Part shown: piece after piece, positions 26,888 through 37,900 of the stretch
How the letters are laid out: each line of letters opens with the position of its first letter
Numbering within the stretch: position 1 is the first letter of the stretch
DNA from: Phascolarctobacterium succinatutens CAG:287
GTDB lineage: Bacteria; Bacillota; Negativicutes; Acidaminococcales; Acidaminococcaceae
Assembly (NCBI RefSeq): GCF_000434895.1
Contig: NZ_FR892822.1
Coordinates: 35,006 to 73,720, forward strand
DNA: 38,715 nt
Reading direction: 5' to 3'
The notes under the pieces: model-generated
The model's database searches: none
Told to the model about the DNA's origin: nothing
Seen by the model: the letters and a program-made list of their open reading frames with translations, nothing else
Position numbers and translations under genes: made by a program

Positions 26888-26916
26888 TTGACGATAATAT
26901 TAATAAAGAGTAAAAT
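26888..26916 (+). promoter_or_regulatory. Second promoter within the tpsB leader
   Basis: TTGACG (26888-26893), a 17-bp spacer, and TAAAAT (26911-26916): a near-consensus vegetative promoter without a G tract. It lies 245 bases downstream of the poly-G promoter. The remaining leader (26917-27200) has small hairpins, for example TCAGTC/GACTGA at about 26997-27023, and no credible gene. Confidence 0.55.
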
Positions 26917-27212
26917 AATCGAGTGCGAAAAAGATACTCGTTGTTCACACTTTCTGTGATGTAAGTGTATAGCAGTTGCGATAATATTATATATTTCAGT
27001 CGATAGTGTTTACGTTGACTGATTTCAATCGGGAGTTTTGTGCGAAAAATTACCTGCTATTTCAGTTTACTGTCTGCAGGTACTGCTGCTTCCTTTATGA
27101 AGAATATTTCATACCATAAATAAATGTTGCGCGTGAACAATTAAGTATTTATATATGATTAATTCAAGTGGTGTGCTTTTTGGAGAAAATTAAGAGAATG
27201 GAGCTGAATGCG

Positions 27213-28862
27213 ATGAACAAAAAGCTGATGGCAGCAGCTGTTATGTGCTCACTGATGAGCACAACGGCATTAGCTGCAAACCCCATACCTACCTTTGATA
27301 AGGAGGCTGTAACGACACATCCTTACAACAGAACAGGTCAACAGGAGCAACAGGTGGAAGGCATGCAGGAAGCCGGCGAGGTTTATAAGCCTGGCAATAC
27401 AGGCACGGAGGCTAATCCGGCGTTTTTTGTTTCCAAGGTTAAACTGACAGGCTTCACGCTGCCTGATAAGAACGGCAAGCTGGCAGCTATCTGCAAAGAG
27501 TATGAAGGACGCAGCCTGCAGATGGCAGAGCTGCAGCAGCTCATCAGCAGAATTAATGAATATGCGCGCACCTGCGGCTATACTGTAGCGCAGGCTATTG
27601 TGCCGCCGCAGGAGGTAAAGCAGGGCGAGCTGGAAATTGCAGTTTACGTTGCCAAGTACGATGATATTGAGATTATCAGCAATGAATCGGACGTAGCTGA
27701 CAGAGTGCTGGCCGGTTATATTCATAAGAATCTGCAAAGCGGTGCTTATATCATGGATAAGCCGCTGGAAATGACGATGAACAACATCAACGATTTGCCG
27801 GGTGTTGTTGCCAGAGCGATTTTAGCTCCGGGTAGCAAGCCTGGCACCACGAAGGTAAAGGTGCAGGTGCTGCGTCGTCCCGTCTGGAACAACTACGTAT
27901 TTACTGATAATGCCGGTGGCTACTACAGCGGACGTTATCGCTACGGCTTTAATACCGAAATCAATAACCCCGGTCATCAGGGTGACAAAATCATTTTGAA
28001 TGGCATGCTCACCAACCATGATACAAAAAACTATGGTGCACGCTATGAAGCACCTGTCGGACGCGACGGCACGCGTTGGGGCATTGGGTGGAGCCAGAGC
28101 AGCTACGACCTCAATACCAACAGCTTCTATAATTCTCTCGGTCAGTCGCGTGGCTTCAGCTTCTACGGTCTGACGCCTGTATACCGCGACCGCATGAACC
28201 GCGTGACGGCGATTTATGGCTATGATCACCGTAAGATTAAGGATAGACTGCAGTTGAAGGCTGCAGGCTTGGCAGGAATAGAGCTGACCACTGAGAAAAT
28301 GGCCAATGTTTACCATGCAGGCATCAGCGGCAGCCAGTATCTGCCGAACCGCTTCAGCCAGTACAGCCTGATTTACTGGTATGGTAATTTGAGCGGTGGT
28401 GGTAAATCCTTGGAGGGCGACTACCATAAGCTGACAAGTGACCTGTTGCACGTTATTTATGATGGTAAAACGAACTACCGCGTACAGCTCAGTGGCCAAA
28501 TTGCCAACCGCAACCTGGACGGCAGCGAAATGTTCTACCTGGGCGGTATGAACGGCGTGCGTGCCTACGGTGCCAGCGATGGCAGCGGCGATATTGGCTT
28601 TACTGCTACTGCCGAGGTTCGCCGTCAGACGGGCATCAAGGGATTGGAGGCTGCAGCCTTTATTGATACAGGCGCAGTAAAATCGCATAATGCTGCTCTT
28701 ATCCAGCATCTTTCTGGTTGGGGCGTGGGCCTGCGCTATAATTTGGATAATTCCTGGCATGCTCAATTGGATTATGCCCGCAAAATCAATGCGCAAAGAG
28801 ATAGGGTTGAACCGCGTGACCATAGCGGCCATATGTGGTTCCAGCTTTACAAAATGTTTTAA
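27213..28862 (+). CDS. TpsB outer-membrane transporter (ShlB/FhaC family)
   Basis: The Omp85-family pore that exports the TpsA partner. The protein is 549 residues from ATG 27213, chosen because GGAG lies 9 bases upstream and because MNKKLMAAAVMCSL...ALA is a clean signal peptide; GTG 27168 would bury it. Two POTRA domains span about 71-225 (start FFVSKVKLTGF; AQAIVPPQEVKQGELEI). The 16-strand barrel (225-549) includes the loop-6 region GVRAYG at 448-453, where family members usually have VRGY or VRGF. The protein ends FQLYKMF, an aromatic terminus as expected. The paired tpsA follows after 107 bases. Confidence 0.92.
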   Translation: MNKKLMAAAVMCSLMSTTALAANPIPTFDKEAVTTHPYNRTGQQEQQVEGMQEAGEVYKPGNTGTEANPAFFVSKVKLTGFTLPDKNGKLAAICKEYEGRSLQMAELQQLISRINEYARTCGYTVAQAIVPPQEVKQGELEIAVYVAKYDDIEIISNESDVADRVLAGYIHKNLQSGAYIMDKPLEMTMNNINDLPGVVARAILAPGSKPGTTKVKVQVLRRPVWNNYVFTDNAGGYYSGRYRYGFNTEINNPGHQGDKIILNGMLTNHDTKNYGARYEAPVGRDGTRWGIGWSQSSYDLNTNSFYNSLGQSRGFSFYGLTPVYRDRMNRVTAIYGYDHRKIKDRLQLKAAGLAGIELTTEKMANVYHAGISGSQYLPNRFSQYSLIYWYGNLSGGGKSLEGDYHKLTSDLLHVIYDGKTNYRVQLSGQIANRNLDGSEMFYLGGMNGVRAYGASDGSGDIGFTATAEVRRQTGIKGLEAAAFIDTGAVKSHNAALIQHLSGWGVGLRYNLDNSWHAQLDYARKINAQRDRVEPRDHSGHMWFQLYKMF

Positions 28863-28870
28863 GTAATCTT

Positions 28871-28917
28871 GCCTGGTGCTTTTCCGTGCCTAAGGGAGAA
28901 GGTGCGGAAAAGCAGGC
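28871..28917 (+). promoter_or_regulatory. Large intercistronic hairpin between tpsB and tpsA
   Basis: GCCTG-gt-GCTTTTCCG pairs with CGGAAAAGCAGGC (two-base bulge), with a short inner GCC/GGT pair. No long T run follows, so it is more likely a partial terminator or RNA-stabilising element that sets the TpsB to TpsA ratio. Confidence 0.65.
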
Positions 28918-28969
28918 TTATAAAATAAATTGATAATTGAATATGCAGCTTAAATGAAGGGAGAAAAAA

Positions 28970-31900
28970 ATGAAACAAAAGGATAGTCTAAATAAACGTT
29001 TAAATACGCGTCTGGCCAGCCTTGTAATGCTTTCTGTGCTTTCGGTGCCATGGGTTGCCAGCGCAGCAGGCAACAGCGTTGTTGCCAACAACATGCTTCC
29101 CGGTAATGGACACTTAATTGCCGGTACTATTGAAGGTGGTTTTAAAGCACAGGGCAACCAGATGAATTTGCACCAGACGACGCAAAATGCCATTGTCACC
29201 TGGGACAGCTTTTCTATCGGTGCCAATGCTACCGTAACTATCCGTGGTGACCACGATAACTTTAATATGCTGAACTATGTTACCGGCAGCGAAAGCTCGC
29301 AGATTTACGGCAAGCTGAATTCCTATGTCGGTGATAAGCAGGGCGGCAATATCTATCTTGTTAACCCCAACGGCGTGCAGATTGGCAACAGTGCGGAAAT
29401 TAATGTCGGTAGCCTGCATATTGCCAACAAAAAAATAGATAATATCAACACCTGGAACGAAAATACTGATATCGCCAAGGCGCTGAAGCAGAACAAGGCG
29501 ATGACCAACGCCGAGCTGATGAGCCTGGGCTATATCAACGCCAATAAGCTGGTCTTTGAGGGCGAACGTGTAGTTATTGATATGGACCGCCTCAGCGGAC
29601 TTGATACCACCAAGACTGATGCCTTGACTATTGTCAGTCAGCCTTATGATGGCAAGAGTTTTAACGATAACCGCAAATATGATGTTGTACTTGGCAGCAG
29701 TACGCCGAAAAATGCCCAAGAATGGGGCAAATATATTGAGTTTGCTGATAATGGTACCGGAGATAGATGGCAAGGCACGGTTCAAGCCGGCAATCCTGAT
29801 GCACCGAACCAGTCCGTTACGGAATTTTTTACCTACCGTTGGATTAAGGACGGCAAGGAATTAGAAAAAATAGGCCAAGAGACAGGTTGGGGCATGGGGG
29901 ACCATTATGCCCTGCGCTATTCCATTGACCTGACGGGCAGTAACCAGACTCCTATTGGCACTACGAAGGAAAATGCCTTCAAGGGCAAGTTTGATGGTCT
30001 TGATAATTCTATCTTTGGCCTGAGCATAAATAACAGTGATAATAAATACGCTGCCACAGGCCTTTTTGGCTTTACTGACGGCGCCATCATGGGCAATGTA
30101 ACGCTGATTGCCGGTAATGACGGCGTATCTATACTGGGCGGCGATAATACCGGTGCCTTTATCGGTCATGCGGTGAACACCACGGTCAAGGGCGTCAACA
30201 GTACGCTGAAGGTCAGCGGTAAAAACAATGTCGGTGGTATCATCGGTTATGCTGAGGGTAATCGTAAGCTTAACTATAATTTTGCTGATGCTGCTGGTTC
30301 TGTTCAACCGGACAGCCGCAGCAGCGAGCTGTCGAACCTGACTAATACCGGTAATGTCAGCGGTGTTACCAACGTTGGCGGCTTGGTTGGCTATATGAAC
30401 GGCGGCAAGCTGTCCAATGATGAGGAAAACCGTGTCCAGTACAAGGGCTCCTATAACATTGGTAAAATTACCGGTATAGATAATGGCTCCGACTATTCGT
30501 ATAATATCGGCGGCATGATTGGTAAAGCAGAAAATGCGACTGTTGGTGGCACGAAGAATACGCTGATTAACTATAATACTGTTGAGGGTGGCTATAATGT
30601 TGGCGGTATCGTCGGCAGTATTTCCAATAATACTACCGTTGCTAATGCTTCTAACGAAGGCGTTGTCAAAGCTAACGGCTTTACTACTGACTATTATATT
30701 TATCATACTGATTATACTGGCAATAGTTGGCAGAATAATAATGGAGCCCTTCCCGGCACTCATAAGGCTGAGGTACGTGCAGCCAACGTCGGCGGCATTG
30801 TGGGCAGCAGTGCTGGCAGCGAGCTGAAGGATGTAACCAACAAAGCGGATGTAAGCTCCGCGTTGGTAAAGAAAACTGCTAATAACAATAATGATCCTCG
30901 CGGCTTCGACCATTATGCAGCAGGCAACGTCGGCGGTATTGTCGGCCGTGCTGAAGACAGCAATATCACCAATGCCAATAACGTAGAAAGCAATATCCGC
31001 GGTGCTATGAACGTAGGCGGTATTGCCGGCTATTTTGGTTCCACAGATGCAACCAATAAAAATAAAAAGGATTACCGCATTCTGAACGCTATTAACAACG
31101 GCGGCGATATTTTGGCTACAGGCGGCATCAAAAAGGATGGTAGCTTTACGCAAGAAATCACCCATAAGGAAACTTATATTACTGGTAATATTGGCGGCAT
31201 AGCAGGCTATCTGTACGGTGTGCCGGTGCGTATTGAAGCCGGCGGCAACCGTGGCGATGTGCATACTGCGGCAGATACGTCGAAGCGGACGTCACAGGCT
31301 GTCAATGTTGGCGGCATCGTCGGTAAAATTGACATGCCGAAGAAAACGGATAGCGATGGGAACCGTCTGACTGATGATAAGCGACTGGAAATCATCAAGG
31401 GTAAAGCTACTGATGATGCCGGTAAAAGCGGTTATGCCAGCGCGGCAGTTTCCAGCAGCTATAATACAGGTAATGTTACGGGTTATGCCAACATCGGCGG
31501 CATTGGCGGCTTTGCCTACAATGGCAGTATTGCTGCCTCCTATAATGTAGGCGATATTAAGACAACACGCCATGATGCGGCAGCAAACAGTGTTACACCA
31601 ATTAATATGGGCGGCATCCTAGGTGAAAGTACTGAAATGGCTATTGGACGTGTTATCATTTACGATACCTATAACAAGGGTACGATTGGCGACAGCAGCT
31701 ACAGTACTTTTGGACGCCATGTCGGCGGCATTGTCGGACGCTTGAGCGGCATTGTTGAAAAAAGCTATAACAATGGCGATATTTACAATGGCTTCAATGT
31801 TGTCGGCGGCATTGCCGGTTATTGGTACAGTGGTTATCTGAAAAATGTCTTCAATACCGGTAATATTACGGTATATAACAAGAATTATGCGCCTAGCCAG

Positions 31901-34900
31901 GTAGGTGGTATTGTTGGTTCTGTAGACCTGAGCGGCGGCAATCTGAGCAGCGGTTCTAATGCTGCTTTAAGTATTAGCAATGCTTATAACCTTGGCTCTT
32001 TACGTTCCTTTAAGGGTGATGTGAAGTACAACGAAGTTGGCGGTATTTTGGGTGGTACTTTTAATTACAGTGGCACTAGCAACAGGTTGAAGATAAGTAA
32101 CGCCTACACCATGGGTAATATTTATGTTGACGACGGTGGGTTTGTAGGGGATATAGTAGGTGCATTTGATCGTGGCACGAATAGTACTTTTGTTGATTTT
32201 GAAAATGTTTATTACATCCGTCCGCAAGAGAATAATGGTTATATTGATTTAACATCAGCTCCTTCCGGTCTACACCTGCTAAAAAAAGCTACGATCATTG
32301 ACTATGATAAGTTAACAGATAAGAGCAAGTGGAGTAACTTTAGATTTTCCACACAGACGGATGGCAAAATAGAAGGAGCAAATGATGATAACTGGCGTAT
32401 GAGCAATGATGCCAGCCTGCCGATGCTGAACGCCTTCCTGTCAGGCTCGCATAATTACTTCAGCGATGGCAACAACTGGCAGGCGTTTATGAAGGATAAT
32501 GACGGTGCCAGTGTGCAGTATGGCACGGCCTATGATCCGCTGCTGACGATTATCAACACCAAAAAGGATTTAAGCTTCAACTGGAGCGATATGGACCTGA
32601 AGAACAATGGCTCCCTGGCAGTTTTTGGCTTGCTTGATAAAGGAACAAATCTTAACTATACACCTGGTCTGACTCTGAACAATGTAGAAATTACCAACAG
32701 CACGCATATTTTTGGCGGCACAATTTACAGCGATGGCGTGCTGAAGCTCAACGCCAAGGATAACCTGCAGGGTGGCTTGCGCTTTGGTATGGACAGCAAG
32801 CTTTATGGCAGTGATGTTGTGTTAAGTACCAACAGCTCCTTGGAGCTGAGCGGCAGCGTTATATCTACCGGTAACCATAATGCGCTTTCCCATTTTAATC
32901 CGGATAAATCGCTTCAGCATGGCATTAACATCAACGCCGCTGATTTAACTGTCTATGGCAAGCTGATTACCAAGGGCAAAGAGGGAGAAAGAACCGATGT
33001 TATTGTTCCTGGTATTAACTATGGCTATGGTGATTCCCAGGCACCTGATAAGAATAATGTGTCAGACAAAACTAAGGCAATGACCTCTCAGGGCATGGCG
33101 CATGCTTATCGGTTGAAGACTGCAACTGCCAAAACCGGTAACATCACCATCAGCACCATGGAAAAAACACTGGCTGATGGCACGCACATGAGCGGTAGCG
33201 CCAACCTGCTTTATGGTAACTATAAAAAGGGCAAGATTGAAACCAAGGGCAACCTGACTGTCAGCAGCAGTGGCAATATTTTGGTTGACAGCGACCTTAA
33301 AATCGCAGGCAGCATTAATCTGAGCGGTGCTGAGGTTCCTGATGGCTCCGGCGATGTTTATGTCAACGATATTACTTTGGACCTTTCCAATATCGGCGGT
33401 GAGCTGAAGGGAAATGACAAGGTGAAGGCTTTGCATGATTTTATTGGCGCACATAGTACAGCAGAAACTGGCATTTATGGTAACAACAACAGTGAGCTGA
33501 CAGATGGCAAGCGACCAATGAAAATCACCTTCGATATTTGGGATGATAATTATACTGTTGACGACATCAAGGGAAATCTGAATTATGCAAAGTATGACCT
33601 GCCAACTACCACGTTGATAGATAAGCTGAAAAGCCTGTATGTGGAATCAGCCGGTACTACTTATAAAGGAGACAATATCCGCAATATTATTTATGCCTGG
33701 ATAAGCAACGCCGAGGAGCTGAATTCCCTGCAGCGTGTGGCTGAAAACCTAAAGGATAGAAATGCTTTAAGCTATAATTTTATCCTGAAAAATGATATCG
33801 ATGCCAGCGGCCTGGTGGATGCAGATGGCAAGAGCACCTATAACACTATCGGCAGAGGCAATACAGCTTTTACAGGCACGTTTGATGGTGATGGTCACAC
33901 AATTGTCGGCTTGCAGGCTAAAGGCGGTATTTTTGGCAAGCTGGGCAGTGGCGCGGTAGTTAAAAACATCAACATCGCTTCTTCCGTATTCACCGGTAAT
34001 AATATTGGTGACAGTGTTGGTGCTGTAGCAGCAGAAAATAACGGCGGCAGCATCAGCGGCATTTCCGGCTATGGTAATACCATAAAAGGCAGCGGCGGTT
34101 ATATCGGTGGCCTTGTAGGCAAAAACTACGGCGGCATCAGCAACAGCAATGACCAGAGCACCGTTATCGCCGGTGCAGGTACTGTAGCAGGCGGTATTGC
34201 GGGCGTTAATGGTACAAATGCAGATAAGGGTGGCACAATCGACAACGTCCAAAGCAACAGTGCTGTGACTACTGGTGTCCTAGATGAAAATAAATATGCA
34301 TCTAATCTGGGCGGTATCGTGGGCAAGAATGAGATGGTGTCGGATAAATACAATATTAACAATGTTTCTGCTCATGGTGTTACCGGCAAAACCGGCAACA
34401 CAAAAACATCCGGTGGTATTGTTGGTACAAATGAAGGCAGAATCAGTAATGCTTATAATGAAAGTATTATCCATGGTTCAGAAAATATCGGCGGTGTTGC
34501 GGGCAAAAATGTAACGCAGGCGTCAAATTCCAAGCTGGCGGAGCTGAACGATGTTGCCAACGCTGTAGAGATTATTGGTGACGCAGGCAGCCAAAATGTC
34601 GGTGGTCTGGTAGGTATGCAGGACCATGCTACTACAAACCAGGGACGCAATACTGGCGCAATCACCGGCTGCACCAATGTCGGCGGCATGGTAGGCTATA
34701 ATAAAGCAGACTCCTACCTCAAAAACCTGGAAAATTCTCCGCAGGCTACAATTACCGGTATTACTAATGTCGGCGGTATTGCCGGTGTCAACGAGGGCGA
34801 AATTTCCGCAGATAACCAGCTGAACCTGGTGAATAGCGGTAAAATCTACGGCTGGAAAAACGTCGGCGGCATTGCCGGCAAAAACAGCGGTAAAATTGAT

Positions 34901-37900
34901 AATGTCAACTCCAATATCAACCTGTATGTGATTGATGAAGCGACCAGAACTGCTTTAAAGGGCAATGCGGCAATTACAGCTAATGCCCAGTTCTTTGGCG
35001 GCGTTACCGGTGAAAACGTGGGCATCATTACCAATGCGACCAACAGGGCCAGAGTGGACGCTGCGCAGGCTTCCTATGTAGGCGGTATTGTCGGCAGAAA
35101 CACAAGCGAAGGCAACAAGGTAGGCCAGCTCCTGGGTATGGGCAACAGCAACGAAGGCTTTGTTATCGGCAAGAACTATGTCGGCGGCGTTATCGGCAAA
35201 AATGAAGTGGCCATTACCGGTACTACCGAACAAAGCGTAGGTATTGTCAACTCCGGTACCGTTATTGCTTTGGCTGGTGGTGCTGGCGGCATCATTGGTG
35301 AAAACAGTGCGGATATTACCCATGTCATCATGAAAAATGAGGGCGAAGTGCATGGCAATGCTTCTATTGAAGGAAGTACGGAAGAAAACGGCACCGGCGC
35401 TATTATCGGCGTAAATGGCTATAAGGCAGATGGCACTGGCGCGAATATCAGCAATTCCTCCCTGATGAACAGAGTAAATGGTAATGTCAGCGGTGTAGCA
35501 AATGTCGGTGGCATCATTGGTATTAACCATGGTGTTATCACTGGTGGTCGCGATGATAAGAACAATTATTATAAGTATCAGATTTACAATAATGGTACGA
35601 TTCAGGCAGGCTCCTATAATGCAACAAACGGTACTATTACAGCGTTTGCAGGAGAAAACATCGGCGGTCTGCTTGGCAATAACAGAGGCACGCTGACGGC
35701 AGGCTATAACACCGGTGTGGTCAAGGCAGAGCAAAGCAGCAACGTCGGCGGCATTGCCGGTACTAACAGCGGCACGCTGGACCAGGTGTTCAACAGCGTA
35801 GTAACAGTAACCAAGACCGAAACAGGCGCAACTGATGCTAATGGCAGAAAGCTTTATAATTATACTTATACCGATGGCGGTGCAATCAGCGGCGCTAGCA
35901 ATGTCGGCGGTATCGTTGGCAGTAATACGGCTGAAGGCCAACTGAGCAACGCTTATAGCACTACTGCGGTAGCAGGCAATAGCAATGTGGCAAACATTGT
36001 GGGCAGCAATGCAGGCCAGGTAAGCAATATTTATGGCTATGCAGCAAATCGCAACACCAACGTAACAAACGTAAATGGTGGCACTGTCAGAAATAGCTAT
36101 ATCATTAAGGAAGACGGAACACTGCAAAACGGTAACGATGCCAAGAAGCTGGACAGCTATGATTTTGATGATAAGGATACAACCTGGAAGCTTTATGATA
36201 AACGCACTAACCCGCTGCTGAAGGTGTTCCTGACTAAGGTTACGGTAGATGGCGACCTGCAGAACGGTTGGGTTTATGATGCGACAAATCATCTTGATAT
36301 CCACGGCTGGATTGAAAACGGCAAGCTGACTACAAATGATCCGGACAACGATGCCTTTGCAGCTTATAAGAACAACAACAGCCTGCTGCAGGGCGAAGCT
36401 CTGAAGAACGTTGGCACCTACAGCAGCTGGCTGTGGTCCGGGCAGATTGCCAGCGGCGGCGACGTAGGTCCCAACAATTTGGGCTATGACTTTACCGTGG
36501 GTGATATTACTGTTACCAAAAAGGTGCTGAATGTTACCGGTAATACTGTTAACAGAACGTATGGCGATTTGCTGAAAAACCATGACTATGCATTGAGCAT
36601 TAATGGATTTGACGGCTTCAACGACGCTATGAAGGCAGAGCTGGATGGCAAGGTGACTATCACTGATTCGCAGGATACAATCCAAAACAGCCAGGATGAA
36701 GGTATTATTATTACTGCTGGGAATGAAAAGCGTACTAAGAATAAGGGAACCTATGAGTGGCAGGCAGGCGTTAAGCTTGATGACAGCCTTACAGGCAATT
36801 ATGAATTCATAAATGATGGCGTAAGCAATACAACAACGACAGTTCATGGCGTATCTAATGTTTTGGCGCGCAAGGTTTCCCTGAACGATATTAATGCTAA
36901 TCTGACCTACGGTAGCAGTGATGCTATTAATAACCATATCAATGGCGTGGTAAGCATTAAGGATTTGGCAAATGCTATTGTTTATGGTGATGATGTCAAG
37001 CTGGCTGACGGTGCCGTCGTTAATGTGAAGGATGGCAGCAGCTATGCGACTAATAAGGGAGAGCGTAATACTGCGGATGCTGGCACATATGATAACAGCT
37101 TGAAGATTGATAATGCAGTGCTTACCGGCGATGTAGATAAGTTGGGCAACTATGAGCTTGTTAATGACGCTACAGGCAGCATTACAGTTGACCAGGCAGA
37201 AATGCACGTTCAGCTGAAAGATGTTGAGCGCACCTATGGTAATACAGCGTTGATTAATGGCACAGCATATGGCGTTAACGGATTGACTGGTAATGTCAAC
37301 GGCGATAATTATGGTGTCGGCAATGTAACTATAGGCGCTGTTACCGGCGATGGCGCGTTGACTGGCACAAGCACTGGCAAGGTAACCAATGATGCTGATA
37401 CTTATAAGTGGAATGCCGATGTAGCTGCAGTGAACGATAAGCTTAAGCAAAACTACAAGCTGGTTGTTGATGGTGGTGCTTCTGTGGTTAAGCAGGCAAC
37501 CTTGCAGGTAAGCTTGAACGATGTTGTACGCACCTATGGTAATGCAACGATTACTAGCGGCGGTTACAGCGCAAGTAATATCACTGGTCTGGTAAACGGC
37601 GACAGCTATGACGCAAGCGCAATCACAGTAAACAAAACTAGTGACGGCGCAATTGCTGGCGTAAGCGGCAGCAAGGTAACGAACGATGCTGGCGGTTATA
37701 CCTGGAGCGGTGATTTAACAACAGACAATGCAGCACTGAAGAATAACTATAAGCTGGAATTGAAAGAAGATGGCAAGTCTGTTGTAGGCAAGGCAAAGCT
37801 GAATGTTGGCCTGAGTGACGTATACCGCACCTATGGCAATGCAAAGATTACCAGTGGCAGTTACAGCGCAGGCAACATCACCGGTCTGGTAAACGGCGAT

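Noticed and set aside
27168..27212. GTG or earlier ATG start for tpsB
   Set aside because: The signal peptide and GGAG spacing favour ATG 27213.
34955..37450. An 831-codon open frame on the reverse strand within tpsA
   Set aside because: The forward frame is open throughout with clear TPS, GLUG and MBG repeats. The reverse product is a low-complexity I/A/C-rich shadow of repetitive codons.
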